Under the pieces are notes generated by a model. The model was not told the DNA's origin and made no database searches. It saw only the letters and a program-made list of their open reading frames with translations. DNA of 64,000 nt from Liolophura sinensis (lineage: Eukaryota > Mollusca > Polyplacophora > Chitonida > Chitonidae). This document shows positions 12,058-27,200 of the stretch, piece by piece (positions within the stretch are counted from its first letter, which is position 1; every line of letters starts with the position of its first letter). Location of the stretch: the NCBI RefSeq assembly GCF_032854445.1, contig NC_088307.1, forward strand, positions 7,268,017 through 7,332,016, given 5' to 3'. A program made the position numbers and the translations under genes.

Positions 12058-12230
12058 AATGCGAATCGAGAGCGTGTCCTTTGTGGAATGAAGCTGTTCT
12101 GCGCTTCACCGAGGGCAGGTTTGACGACTCCCTGTCATGTCTGGAAAAAATTACAGAGCCAACGGCAAAGATTTTTTTTGACATTGGTTGTATACATCTT
12201 TGTCAAGGTTCACCTAATAAAGCGCTGGAG
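12058..12230 (+). CDS. NCF2: p67phox-like gene, exon 1 (TPR1); start uncertain
   Basis: The conserved frame runs from TGG at 12084 through WNEAVLRFTEGRFDDSLSC, IFFDIGCIHLCQ and SPNKALE to donor GTAAGA, and joins exon 2 in phase 0. This frame has no Met after the stop at 12048-12050. An ATG at 12059 sits at the expected distance from the Trp but one base out of frame, and meets TGA at 12089. Either a CAG acceptor at 12055-12057 joins a short upstream exon, or there is a one-base error or mutation. The right border is firm, the left is not. Confidence 0.75.
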
Positions 12231-15200
12231 GTAAGACGAGATTAGACGTTAAATTAAATAAATTACATTAGCCACGGTTCTGGCACAGATGTTAGTCCAG
12301 TATAACACTAGCAGCCCTGTCAAATTTAAATACAAAAAGTTGTGCTCAATAGTTTCCTAATAGTTTTGAAATTTACTGTGTGCCTGTTTTTTTTTTTTCT
12401 TTTTTTGGGGGGGGGGGGGTGTATCTTTTGGCATGGGCCTGAGTGAATGTGTAGGCATGGATCTTTGAATAACTTGTGTTTCACTTCCAGATTTATTTCT
12501 TATATTATATGAGAATCTGATTTTAATTTATTATTAATTAATTTATTTTTGCATATATCGATTTCAGTTACATTTATTAATTAAGATACATGCAATGGCA
12601 GGTAATTCCAAACGAATCATCAGAGTGCCTCCCATTTAATGATACATTTTCAAATAATACAGAAACAAATGACATTAATTTATTTGTAAGATAAAGATTG
12701 GCCTACATGTCTTAGGATTTGAGTGTGTTAATTAGGTTTACAGAGAAAAAGTTCATGTGTGTGAATAACGATCTGTTAATAGTTGAACAATTTTCTCAAA
12801 CTAAAATACATGTATTATAAGCACCAGCCCTGTAGTTCGCTTGAAACAATGCCTATTTGGAGAACAAAGAGCGAGTTTACAACTTTTGTGAACAAAATTT
12901 TAAGTTGATAGTATTCTTAAATTGCCCTCAAATGTAGTTAAATGGATTCCAGCATTTTGTGACATCTTTAGTAAAATACATGTCATATGTTTTCAGGCAT
13001 GCTTTAACAGTTAGAATCCTAATGAGAAAAATGTTGTTACATAAAAAATTAAGAGTCCATAAAGTGCTTTTCAAACAGTGGTTGGTATATCCAAAGTTTT
13101 GTTTTCATAGATAAAGAAAGAGAAAATCAGAAGCAGATGTGCTTTTGAATCAAAGTGTTTACAGGTGTAAAGTGTGTCATGGCCATTAGTAAGATTTTTG
13201 TTCTGATGTTTTCTGACTGTCGGATTCATGTATGTGCGAGTCGTGATTAGTCAACATAAAGTTACCAACATCATGACTAAAATTAAACTCACAACCGCTA
13301 GAATGGAAATGGACTTGAATTGAAGATAAAAGAAAGGAAGAAATTTTTATGCCTAAAGAGGTGCATGTATCCCTTTTGGCACTTCTGAGATATCTCAGTG
13401 AGTACTGGTAAAAAAATTTCGTCTGTAATTTATCTTCTGTTGACCTCTAAGTCCATTTCCTTTCTAGTGATTGTCATTCAGTTTAATTTTAGTCATGATA
13501 TTGGTAATTTTATGTAGGCCATCTGTCTAGCCATGGATTTTTTTTTCTTTTTTCTTTTGTTCAAAATATTTCTACCATTACCATAGACATTTCTTCTAGT
13601 TACATATAGCATGATTACGAAATACTTATTTAATTGGCTCATGTTTTATCCCGTACTTAAGGATTATGAAGTAAAACATACACTATAATAGGCAGCCATA
13701 TGTAGTGTTAATGTATATTGGCCAACTGTCTACCTGTCTATCAAGCTGATTTTATTTGTCAAAATAATTCTAGTTTTACCCTGCATACATTACTTCTAGA
13801 TATACCGTATATAAAATGATTACGTAATACAATGATATTTGCCCAAGAATATTTATTTTGAGTGGGTGCACAATGTTAACTGTGAAAGCATTCCCACAAT
13901 CTCCCCTCTTACAAAATCATTCAGGATGTGATTATCATCCCACTGTTAATATTTGCTTAATCCAAGGGGATGTGAGTCATTTAATTGCTTTGTAAGAAGT
14001 CCTTAAATCCTTTACACAGCCTCTATTTATTTTGAGATAATATCTCTTGATCGAAAAAGAAAAGAATACTTAAGAGTGTTAATTATGACAGAGGCTCTTA
14101 CATATTTGTCCTAACAGTGTCTTGACCTGCTTCCTGAATGATTATTGTTTCTGTGTAAAAATAGCTGTCGTGATAGAATGTTGGTATGTGAATTTTGAGT
14201 GTTGTGAGTTAGTCACAGTTCCCGAATGACAGTCTCCTCCCAGTACAGTATCAGTGACATATGAACTGAAGGCCTACTGAGGAAGTCTGTGTCAGTGCTA
14301 TGTGTGTAGGCTGAGCAGCAAATTATGGTATTGAGAAAAATTTCGTCCATGTGGTCATCTTAAATGAAATTCTTTGTTCAAATTCTGTCAGAAAAATTTG
14401 GGTAGATAAGCAGGGAACTTTTTTACTTTCTTTTTTTTTTTTTTTGTTTTTTTTTTTTTCAATTTCTTGCTAATTAAAAAGATAGGGGTTTTAACGAAAG
14501 TAATATGGAGAGGGAAATAAAAAAAAAACTTTCATATATTAGGGTTGGTTTACCGTCAATGAACATATTTTTTAATGACGACATAGTCTCCCCGTGCCAC
14601 ACAGAGACACAGTATGTTTACACACACTTAATGACTCCTCACCATCATATGGCTGAAAAGTTGTTAAGTATGGTTTCAAACCCCAAGCATTCATTCATTC
14701 CAAACAAACTGTAAAATGCCTTTCTTAAATCATTAAAACTGATAGATTCAGGCAAATTGAACAACTTAATCATGGACAAAATTTTAGATCAGTACAATAC
14801 ACATATTTGAGAATTAGCATATGCACCCTAATTCATCAACCTTTCTGCACATGAAAGAGCACATTTCTATGCACATTTGTAATTTGATTTTGGAGACAAA
14901 ACAGCTTTAATGACACGAGCAGGTCATTTTTGTAATATTTGTGTGCATAAATCATGCTGAAAAAAGTGTTTTAGTGGTTAAAATTGTTGTGGATTTACAG
15001 TGGATTTAATACCGTAAAATGCAGAAATCCTACTGTAGAGGCATCTGATATGTGTTTAGCACACACTTTTTGATATGCATTTACCACACACAGCATGTGT
15101 AGATCTGTATATCTAGTGGCCTTAGGGTTGGTAATTCATCCACACTTCCGTTCTTATCACCATTCTGTATTTAGGTACTGTGATTTTTTGAAAAACAGAT

Positions 15201-18200
15201 TGTGCAATGAAATGAACTAAATATGTGCTTTCAGAACCCAAATGCTCAATAGTTTTGGAATAAAAAACTGTTTTACTGCAGTGATGGATTTAAATGTATT
15301 TGCTGTGCACTCTGGTTCAGAAGAAGATGACCGTAAATTTTGTCCATGACATTCTTGCCCATTTTTCCTGATTCTGAAAGTTCTGTTGAGTTCAGACAGG
15401 TGTTTTGAGGTTTGCTTGGAACATAGGCTGATATTCTACTGAAAATTGTAAGTTTCAGCACCCAAAATAATATTTTATGATATTTATTTGCCTCTCAAAA
15501 CAAACTTTTGAGGGTGAAATTTTAGGTCATTTAGGGTAGTTAAAAAAAGAAATTTAATTAAAACAATCGTGTTGTAAGAATGGAGACATCTGCGAATCCC
15601 TACAGGGTGAAGGATTTGTCTGCTCATATACTAGTATCATGACTGTTACAGAGTTTTACGAAGACAGTTCAAAAGGACGAACACCTGGCGGTGGGGCATT
15701 TTCAGCATGGTGTGGCTGCTTTCAAAGTGAACAGGTACTGACATGTTATTACCTGTACTGCCTGTAATTCATGGAAATATGAAATTTGACATGTCTGTCT
15801 GTCTGTCTGTCTGTCTGCTTGCTTGTTAATCTGCTTGTTAAATCACTATGTATGCTTTTGGATTTCATTCTATTCTCTTTCTACATGGCTGCGTCGTGAT
15901 GTACTGAATTTTCAGGGTAAACAGCTAGACCAAAGAGAACAGAAATAAAGTCATGTGTAAACTCCAAAGTACCATAAATAACACCTTATTATTAATTGAT
16001 TTCAGGATTCTCATTGGTCATTCATATCCATGAAAGTCCTTGAGAAAGGGTTTATACATGTATGTGGACATGAAAGTATTTGCTTTTTTTTTTAAGAGCC
16101 TAATCTTGATTATTTCAGAGTCAGGACACTGCACTTCCTAATTTTGACCCAAAAGTGTCCTTTTTAGGCAAAAACAGGTAATAGGTGAGGCCATGCATCC
16201 AACCTTTTAAACTGCCTTTTGGAATGAAAAAGGTTACTCATCTTTCCTCATATAGATTAGGGCCTGTTACCAGTAATTAACATAATTAAATAAGAACCAG
16301 TTAAAATTACCGAAGTAGTGTCAGTAATCTCCATGTGAAGGTTTGTGTTCTTAGAGTGAAACTGAATGGCCAGTGAAAATGGTGGCAGTCATGTAGCTAG
16401 GATACTATAGGCTCTAAAAAGCCATTTTCTTGCAAAAGTGGAAACCTATCTATGCTTACAAGTGTTTGTACAGAATGTACATTGTGTATTAATACACGGT
16501 TTTGCCCAGTGGGTATCGTTTCATAAGCATTTTTCTTTACTTGCTCACTTCATGATTAACTGTTAATCTGAACCGTTACTGCTGGAGTCTGTTAAAGATA
16601 GCTTCAAGCGTGAAATTCTGGATGAGTCTTGAGAATGTGAGCAAAGTGTAACAGCCTACACTGTACATAATATCAGGTGTCTTCTAACAATTCAGCAATC
16701 TTATTTTTGAGTAAAGTATGAACAAAAGTTATATAGTGTTTATAATAGCTGTCTCCCCTCTCTTCCTGGTTCAGTCCTAAAGCGGTTTAGCTGAGGTAGC
16801 TCAGATTTCTGAAGTACATTCATCCAGGATGTGACAAGAAAATTCCCATCAGGCTGTTCATAAAAAAACTCTTGGCTCGGTGTAATCAGACTCTGTCTGG
16901 AAAACACTGAGGAGAAGGTCCTCATGGAGATTTGTTTTATTCTTGATGTTAATTGGAAAAAGATAGGGATTAATTTTTATAAAAGCTGACAGAGTGAAGA
17001 GAACAAATTCTGTTAAAATTAAGCCCACTGAAAATTACAGAGGAGAAACTTTTTTCAGGTGGTCTGTATAGGGTTACGCTCAACAAACATATTTTTAATG
17101 AATAGCTCAGGTAAGGCATAACTGTTCAGGTGACCGAGAGTGAGAACAAACCCTGTGCTGGTGTGCATGGCTGAGGCTCACTGATGGGTATACATGAGAG
17201 CCGTCACTGTGATAGGAAGTAATGTTCAGTACTCAGCTAACAAATCAGGTTTTCCATCTCAGGTGTTCTTTACTGTTCACACACACACAGGTACACTTAT
17301 TCAGATTTAACCTACATGTATATGGGATAAAATTGAAATGCTGACGCACACGCATTTTCTTTACCTGTATTATAAATTTCACATTTTACCTACATTTAAA
17401 CTTGACCTACTGTGATTCACCTAAAGTTTGATGTGGAAAAATGGATTTCCAGAAGCGTGTGGAGGCCTTGAAATGATACTTTTGATGCAAGCACGTGAGT
17501 GCATGTCTATGATAAGAAAGAATTGATCAAACTTCACAAAAAACAAAAACAAAAAAAACAAACTCGCTTGTAGCCCTATAAGATGGATGATGCAATCATA
17601 ATCAAGCAGAATATGCCGCTTAAAAAATGCCAAACTTTAGGTGATATACAGTATTTGGAAAAAAACCAAAATACTAGCACACAGATATTTCATTTATTAT
17701 TTATACACACACTTCACATCCATGTAAACGTATACTGGTACTTTATAGACGTGACATGCTTGAATAATTCAGAAAAAATTAAAATGAATGCACACAGACA
17801 GATATTTTATGTATAATATGTAAACTTGATTTGGAAAAAAAAATTAAAAGTCACACACATAGATATTTTATATAATATTCCAAAAGAAAAAAATAAAAAG
17901 TATGAGTCTATATAAGTGAGCACAGTTATGGTGATGTATTCACAATAAGGTAAACAGTTATTGAACTACGCTATTAAGGGAATATTAAGATTGTAATAAA
18001 AAGTTCTACTTGTAGACATTAATTCATCAGTCAAATGAATCAAATACAAAAAATAAATGTATCTACATAAAGTGTGAAAAGAATCTGAAAATACTATACA
18101 ACTTCTATTCAAAAATACTGAGTTAGAAAAACAGATTGGAATGCATCGGGTTGCTGAGGGACATTTCCACACTTGAGTTACATATGCATGAATACATAAA

Positions 18201-21200
18201 TAGCTTTTATAACAATCCTTGTAATAAGTGACAGTCAGATGGCGGCAATTACACCTATGTACATTTCATTCATTTCCTTCTCTGATGTGCATGAATGATA
18301 ATGACTTGCATTTTTTCACCACAATAGATACGTCATGGAAAACTGGAAAGGAATGTGAACAAAACACTAGTCTGGAATTTCCTTGTTTTATTCACAAATC
18401 AAAGAGTGTCTGCATCTACTTTCTGAAATACTGTACCACAAGCATTGTGCATTTTCAGTGTTTTCATTTTCCTTAATGTGACCATGAGTTTCAGAAAATG
18501 TGAGAATGTTGGCTTTTATATCTGCAATGAATATAATAGGAAGTTTACATTGATGAAAGCCTCTTCTGACGCAGCTTTGAAAACCATATCTGAAAATAGT
18601 TACACACGTATTTACTTACTTTGTTTTCTAGAGATTTTTTTTCTGAACAAAATAAATATCAACCAAATATTATGATTGAAAGAATGGTCAGAGCAAGCTG
18701 TAATTTTAGAGTTTAAGGATTTCATTATTTGAAAATGAGAAAAGGAAGTATCGAGTTTTAAATTCTGTAATCACATGTAAAAAAAAACAATAGTATAAAT
18801 CCATGATTACTTCATAGAGAAAAGAAGTGTTAATTATATCTGGAAGGGCATATAATGACGCGCTAGACAATTAAGTTTTATTTGGTTGAGGCAAGACAAA
18901 AATACATCAAGCGGAAATGACTGGAGCAAGTAGCCCCAGGTGACTTGTTTGATAAATTAATTTAATCTTAAATAAGATGGCAAAGAAAAATAGAGCAAGG
19001 GAGAAAAAAAAAAGAATGTGTCATTTTAAGCACCTGAATAAAAAGCAGCAGAAAGACTAAGCTTTGAAAATATACATCAGATGTAATTGTCAAACAAAGA
19101 TTATGGTTATGGTTGAAAAGAAAGAACCTTTTTTTTTTTTCATTTCATTCTCTGTTTACAGGATTTCCAGTGCTCTGGACAGTTTTCAGAAGGCCTACTT
19201 TTACCTGCGGGGTCATGCTGTGATAGATTACAGACAGCTGGGATTAAACATAAAGCTTTATGCCATGCAGGTACACATAATTTGTTTTTAGTTTCACTTT
19301 CAAGAAACACCACAGTAAATCATGTTTTCCTAAGACACTAGCTTGTAATTAATGTAGTCTGTCATAAAAAGTTATCAGACAAATTTGATTTCAGAAAGTT
19401 TTGTGAATATATTGGTCATTTTATTTTTACTTTATGAAATACAAGTTTTTTTTTTTTTACATATTTGGTATTTTACTGTATTGCAAGATAAATACTATTA
19501 TTAAAGCCTGTAGAATATAGTTGTCTTTCAGAAAAAAATATGAAACAAATTTGATTTCACATTTTGATTTTAAGTTTTGTGAATACATGTTGCTCATTTT
19601 TTTTTCATATTATGAATTATATAATTTTTTGGTTATTTTTACATATTTGGTGCTTTGTTGTATTACAGCTACACTTATTATATTTTCTAGGTGCTGTTAA
19701 ACCTGGCGTTATGTTGGTGTAGACGAGATAAGACAAAGGCCTTAAAATGGCTGAAAGATGCAGAATCTTTAGATGGTACCCCAGGTTTGAAGTCTGAAGT
19801 GTCCAGGGCTCTAATGGCTGTGCAGGTACCTGTACTAATACACTGTATGTTGTTCAAAACAAAGTATATATGTCGGTCTCCTTGGGATTTAATGTGGTAC
19901 TTAACAATTTTTCACTCATATGAAGACGAGGAGTCATACTGTGTCCATGGAGTGAGTCCATGCCGCCGTAGTGCTGCAGCCTGTACAGAAGTATCATGCC
20001 GCAGACACCAGTTATGACACCCCACCCAGTCACATTATACTGACACCAGGCCAACCAGTCTGTTTCCTTGCTCTAACCTCTCAGTGCTGAGTGCCAAGCG
20101 AGGCAGCAACAAGTACCATTTTTAAAGTCTTTGGTATGGCCCGACCCGAGTTTGATCTCAAGAACAAAGTAGGAGTTATTCTACATGCATGTAGTTGAGT
20201 GAATGATTAAGGTTTTAATTATGTCACCTTAGCAGTATTTCAGCCTATGGTGAGAACATGTATGGTGAGAACATGTATGGTGAGAACATGTATGGTGAAA
20301 CCAGGAAACTGTTAATTGTCTTTCAACATGAGAATGATAAGATTAAAAATGGGAACATGTAATAAAAAAACTATCGATTCAGAAATAAGTTACACTAAAT
20401 ATAATCATTATACAACGTCCATATGTGTTTAAGATATCCTGTAAATAGTTTACTATAGCAGTGATTTCAAACAACAAAAAGTCAGCACTCTTGTAGGATC
20501 GACTTAGACTTCATCAAGGACAAAATTATGTTTTAGACCGTATGTCCCAATTCTGTTCAGTGACGATCAGACAGTCATGGAACAATTTTGATATTGAAAT
20601 GAAGTCGAGGCAGACAAAGAAACAAAATAAATGTTGATGATTTTCAGTCTTGACGTTTTGGTCACTATTGTTTTATGTTTGCAGAATGACAAGGAATACA
20701 ACCTACAAGAGTTATCTACCAGCGCCATTTTCCGTCCGTCCAAAACAGTTGTTGATAACTTACAGCAGAGGAACTTCTTAGGGCAAGCAAAAGTAAGGGG
20801 CCATTTCAATAACACCACAAGAGAGCATTATCAGTTTGTCATTCTAAAGAGTGAAGAAATGTTTGTTTTTTTATTTGATTGGTGTTTTACGCTATATTCA
20901 AGAACATTTCACTTATACGACGGTGGCTAGCATTATGGTGGGAGGAAACCGGGCAAAGCTCGGGGGAAACCCACAGCCATACGCAGTTGCTGGCAGACCT
21001 TCTCAGTATGAAGAAGTGTTAAAGGATATGATAATTAAATTTTGTTCGTTGTTAATCAAATTCGATTTTGTACAATCACTTATAAAATATCAATCTTTAC
21101 ATACAAGATCCATTTCATACATAAACATGAGATACAAGTACCCTAATTCCTCAACTGTTTTGCATGTGAAAGAGCAACCTTCAGTGCAGGTCATGAACAT

Positions 21201-24200
21201 TTTTAAGACAATTTTTTGTCTTTTTAGTTGGATCTGCGAGGAACAGGCCTCACAGAAAGTATAATTCTTTCAGTCAACACAGTCAACACTAATGCCTTCA
21301 GAATATACTTGAATAAACACCTGGCAAACATGCGAAAAGGTTGAATTACATGTTATTACAGTAGATACGGATAACCATGTCTGTTCATATGTCTAATTTT
21401 CTCAGCCAACTATACATGTAATTGGGATATTTTTCCAGCACATTGGTGACTGTGGTCTAACCTGAACGAAGCATTATTCTCTAACTGTGCATGAGTTATC
21501 CGATACCAATTTGCACACAACACTTCAATGAACTAACATTGTTGGCAGAGTGCCTGAAGTCAAAGTTTTGGAAAAGCATGTGAATGCCATGTATATGTTA
21601 TGTCATGTCCAAAAAATTTTGTCATGTATTTTTTGTTTGTTTTGTCAGGTTGTCGCAGCTTTAGATTTAAGTGACACCTTCACAGGGTTTGCTGGACCAA
21701 GAAAGGTAAATATCAAATCAGTGTCCAGAGATATCACTGTGGTTCTGGTTACAGCCAGTGTCATTAGTCATTATGGTTCTGGTTCGACTGTCATTTAGTC
21801 AGGGAGGTTCTGGTTCCAGCGACTGTTATTTAGTCAGGGAGGTTCTGGTTCCAGCGACTGTCATTTAGTCAGGGAGGTTCTGGTTCCAGCGACTGTCATG
21901 TAGTCATGGAGGTTCTGGTTACAGCCACTGTCATGTAGTCATGGAGGTTCTGCTTCCAGCGACTGTCATTTAGTCAGGGAGGTTCTGGTTCCAGCGACTG
22001 TCATTTAGTCAGGGAGGTCTGGTTCCAGCGACTGTCATGTAGTCAGGGAGGTTCTGGTTACAGTGACTGTCATCTAGTCATGGAGGTTCTGGTTACAGCC
22101 ACTGTCATGTAGTCATGGAGGTTCTGGTTACAGCCGCTGTCATCTAGTCATGGAGGTTCTGGTTACAGCCACTGTCATCTAGTCATTGAGGTTCTGGTTA
22201 CAGTGACTGTCATCTAGTCATGGAGGTTCTGGTTACAGCCACTGTCATGTAGTCATGGAGGTTCTGGTTACAGTGACTGTCATCTAGTCATTGAGGTTCT
22301 GGTTACAGCCACTGTCATGTAGTCAAGGAGGTTCTGGTTACAGCCGCTGTCATGTAGTCATGGAGGTTCTGGTTCCATCCACTGTCATCTAGTCAAGGAG
22401 GTTCTGGTTGCAGCCTGCATCTAACATTCAGAGGGATCTTGTTACAGCCACTGTCAAACTGTGCCAGTGTCAAGCAGTAGTGGATGTTCTCGTTACAGCC
22501 ACTGTCAAACGGTTATAGTGATTTTGCTTACAGCCTCTGCAAAGCAATCAGGGAGGTTCTGGTTACAGCCACTCTATGGCATTGTCTGAAGAAAAGACAT
22601 CATAAAATAAACAGAAACATATTTGGAATCATTTAAAATGACCTTTAAGATATTACACATCTCATTTCTTTTAGTTTTTTATGAATTCTGGTTTTGCTTA
22701 ATTCTGTGTATTCTGTTTAGTTTAGAAAATTTGGGAGGTTTGTTTTAAGGTTGATTTTGTTGTCCTACCGGAGACAAGTAATATTTGTCAGCTTTCTTTT
22801 TCTCAAAACGCTTGTTTTTGTGAGCAAATTTTTATGTGTTATACAATGTTTCCTGTCCCACTCTGTGTCCAGCTCTATCCACTTTATTGTACAACTGTGG
22901 CATTTTCTTTTCCCAGCATTCCTCTGATAGAAGCTCCTCGTCAGCCATCTCTCCAAAGTCTGTCTCCCCAAAACGGCAGCTGGCACGTCAAAATTCCCGC
23001 AGTATGACGGACTTATCACAGCTGAGGGCACATGACAGACTCAGCCCTGGCGTAAGCCCCACCCCCAGATCAGGATCCAGACCAAACTCTCCCAAGTCGC
23101 CAAAGCAGCGCCCACCTCCACCAACTGCTCCACCACCCAGACTGCCCCATCGCAAGGTCGTCTTGGTTCAACATCCCAGTGGATCTACGGAAAATCTGCT
23201 GATGCCAGGCGGTTCGCACCCGCTTCCAACGCTAACAACATCCAGAAACAGAAAAACGGGTGAGGTTTTACCCTGGATTGTAGTCAGTGACTGAACGGCC
23301 AGGTCATGTGACCAGGTGGCTTCAGTCATCTGCTACTTGGTAATTTATTTATGAACATGTGTGAATTGACTGAAAGATGTCTGGAAGATCTTTGCTTATA
23401 TTTAACCCTTATAATGTTAGGGCCTTTTAAGGATTGCTCATGCTTTTTTAAACGATCGTGACAGTTTAATTCCAAATTTTAATCATTCCATTAATTCATT
23501 GATCTGATTGATTCATTGATCTTATTGAGACATTTCCTTGTCAAATTCAGTTATAAGCCAATTCTATCCAAACAACAACAGGTTTCCGAAATGTAATGTG
23601 CAGTCTGAAGAAGCTGAAGTAAACGCATAAATGCTGTATGCATCAGGGTTATGCAAAATTGCATCCAGGCTGGTAGCTTTTTTCAACTTATTTTTCTTCT
23701 CTTTTTCTGTTTTTTTCTTTACATTCTTGCTCTCTTTCTATCTTTTACGGCATAAAACACGAAAGCATCAAATAAATAAATGAATAATCTTACTTTATTA
23801 TTTATTATTTTCTGAATCAGTTGTTTCACATTTTGAAGGATCCATTCATTCCCTGTAGACTGTTAAATTATAAAAAAGGGCTATTGCTGTATCATATGCT
23901 AACAGAAAATGAAAAAGTTATAATAAAAGAATGATAAGTTCTATGTTTTTGTCTTTCAGAATTTGCATACATTTTGTGTATTTGTTTATTAGTGTAACAT
24001 TTTATTTGTGTAACATTTTATTTGTGTAACATTTTATTTATTAAAAACAGCTTTTGCAGATTGGTTTACTCATATAAATGTCAAGTATATTTTATTTCTT
24101 TTAATCTCTTGCTTTCTAACATGTTAGTTCAGTGCTTATTTTTTAATTTGTTGTGATGGTATTAAAACTTTTATTTGTTTTGAGTTTGTTTTGTGTTTTG

Positions 24201-27200
24201 TTGTGTTTTCAAGGTAGCCATTGGAAATGTTGTTTAGGCCTACAGTATATTAAAACCCTGTTACAGTCAGTACACTCAGTCAGTGATAGCTGTTACCATC
24301 TGATCAAATGATTCTGACATACATCTTGATCAGCTGTTTTGATCACTCTTAACTGATGACGTAGTCTAATAGTGTATCACATGTCAGGGAAGAAAGCTTT
24401 GCAAACTTTCAAGCCTTTTGTGATGTTCTTTTAAAAATGATTTAGGAGAGTCTAGAACCAGATGCCTTTATATCTGCCTATGGAAAAAAGTCATGCCAGA
24501 TTTGCTTCTCTCCAAAGACATATAGAAATGTGAGATAAAGTGTTAGTGTGAAGAAAGTATATGTATAGGGTTGGTACTAGGACTGATAATACGTTCAGCC
24601 AGTGTAGGACAAAATTTATTTTCTTTTGAGAAATATTGAATATGTGTGAAAGGGTTCCACATAAAACCTGACACACGTGCAGAAGTTGAATTTACAGCAC
24701 GTCAAGAGCTGTTTTTAGAACATGGGGTAATAGGTTATCATCTTTTTATTTGTTGTGTAGCTTTTGAAATTCACCACACAGTGATAATAAAAAAAGTTAT
24801 CATCACCCTAGTTTACAAAATTACTGAACTGTATCAGGAGATATTATGATCAGCCTGAAGTCGTTAGGGCTTTAGGTTTGGTTAGTGTGGTTCCCCAGAC
24901 CTCTGACGTCAGCATCCAATCTTACGCACACCCAAATCCATGACCTCTGTTGTAAGAGGTAACACGCAACCAATACATGTGTCAAAATTTATGTGACTTA
25001 ACTACATTCCTTGTTTGATAGCAGCCAAACCAGGATGTTTGTTTAACACAACGATATGTGAGAAGGTGACATATAAGAAAAAATTGTTTGGAGTTACACA
25101 AGCAGACTCTAACAGATCAGCCTGTCTTTGGTAGTACGGGTTAGTTACTTCTTGACATTGCATAGTTCACAGCTTGTTATAGGTTGGTTGATGAACCAAT
25201 CAGCTCTGTGCATTAAAAACTGTCATGTACCAATTGATGCCCGAACTGTTCTGGTCTAGTTTGCAACTGATTTGTGGTAATCAGTTGTTAACAGCTTTGT
25301 TACAGCTATGGTTTGAACTTCGTGGTAAAACAATGGTTGTGACCCCTTAGTTACCAATGTGTAAACATGCCACCTGATCAACTCATTGGTACTCTACCAA
25401 GAGCCCTTCCTCGCTGTAATACATGCACCTTTCAGTCGATGTAATAGTCCATTTTCACCAGCTTGAGAAAACGGCCTTTTACTGTAGCCCAGTTAATGTG
25501 GTAAGAATACCGACACCATGACGTCCAGTCGCATAAATGAAATATCCTAGAGTACAGTGTAAAACACCAGTCGCCAATAAACAAATAAAATAAACGACCG
25601 TGACGTCTACATGAAATATCACCAAACATTTTTGTGTCCTCATCCATTTATCAGAGGAGGAAGATAAACATGTTTTGAGTCAATGTTACTGACCCTGGTT
25701 ACTATCATTAACTTTGATATGTATACCTTGCCAAGCTCAGTGCATTAATTTGACTGCAGCTAGCTCTGTAACATGCACAAACTGAGCATACAAAAAATAA
25801 TAAATAAATAAATATTAAGGGGCACTGTATCAAGAGATCAAGGTATATTTGTTTAGCTTTACGATAGAATTAAAATATTCGGATGGCCATGATGAATTCT
25901 GGTAACAGTTAAAAGACCTGAAAACAAATACAGTGATTCCTTTCTTGTGAATTATTGCCTACATATCATTATTCTACATACAATATCATATATATGGGGC
26001 TTTCATGTTGTTGTTTCTCAAATTATTGTAAATGACCTAAAATTTTGTTCAAGACCAGGCTGTTGATTTTTCCTGATTCTGATCGAGTTTAATTGATATA
26101 TTTTAGAAAGCTGAGTGTTTTGAACTTAGGACGGTAGAATGATGTTGTTCTGGACAGATGTAAATTTCTTATCCAAAAATAATACATTATCACATTTATT
26201 TGCCTCTATAAAAGTTCAGTTATTTTTAGGGTGAAATTTTAAGTCACTTACAGCTTATAGACTAGTGTATATGAATTATTAATGGCTAAATGGAAGTGTA
26301 ATATATAATCCAAGTTTTATTTGAGCCAAGTCAAGAGGAAGTCTCTCTGTAAAAGAATTTGAAACCACACAAAAAGATCTTTATGACATGGAATAAAAGA
26401 TGCAGAAAGCCAAACATTTTGAAAATATGTGAATGGTTAAACATAGTACAACATGAGGAATGTTGTACAGATGGCCATAGATCCGGGAAACTCTGAATAT
26501 TGAGAAAAAAAACTACATAGTCCACACATGCAACTCTCTCTTTCTGCAGTGGGTGTGCACATGAATGCTTTTTGTGACTCTGGAGTTTACCCAAGCACAT
26601 AATTATTTAGTTCTGCATGAAACTTTCTATTGTCTTTGTGCTTCTGTGATTGTACAGGCTTGTTTCCCTTTCATGCTCTACTATGCATATACATGTACCT
26701 TAATTTTTCAAAAATTTGAGACAGATATTAGTAGTGTTGAAACTAGATTATTACATTTCTATAACAGCTTTTTGAAAAAGATATGAGTATGTTGTTCATT
26801 AGATGGTCTAACCAGGTGAGAAAAAAAGAAACTCGATATTCCTGCTGGAATTACATATATTCACTAAAATGAGCAGACCAAATTTTAGAAGAAATAAGGT
26901 ATATAACCTGAACTAGCTTTGTGGTGTATATTCCTGAATAGGGCAGCATGGAGTCACCGATAGGCCGAAATACAGAATACCAAACCAAATATGTTGACTT
27001 TAATATTTAGGGTTTCCTTGTTTTGTTTTACGACACTATGACAATGTAAAATTCTTGTCATAGACTGTGGTCAATTTCAGTGTTTTTTTTTTTTTCACAA
27101 ACAGTCTGTCAACAAAGTGCACAGTTTGGCCTATTGTTTTGCCTATTGTCTTTTTACCTTTCATATTGTCAGTCAAAAACCTCATGACAACACTTGCTAC

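Noticed and set aside
11848-12234. 128-residue plus-strand frame and its minus-strand partner
   Set aside because: They are shadows of the p67phox-like first exon, whose conserved TPR reading is in a different frame.
16740-16925. Minus-strand frame with EFFYEQPDGNFLVTSWMNVL
   Set aside because: It looks slightly protein-like, but I know no family for it, found no partner exons, and it lies inside an intron on the other strand.
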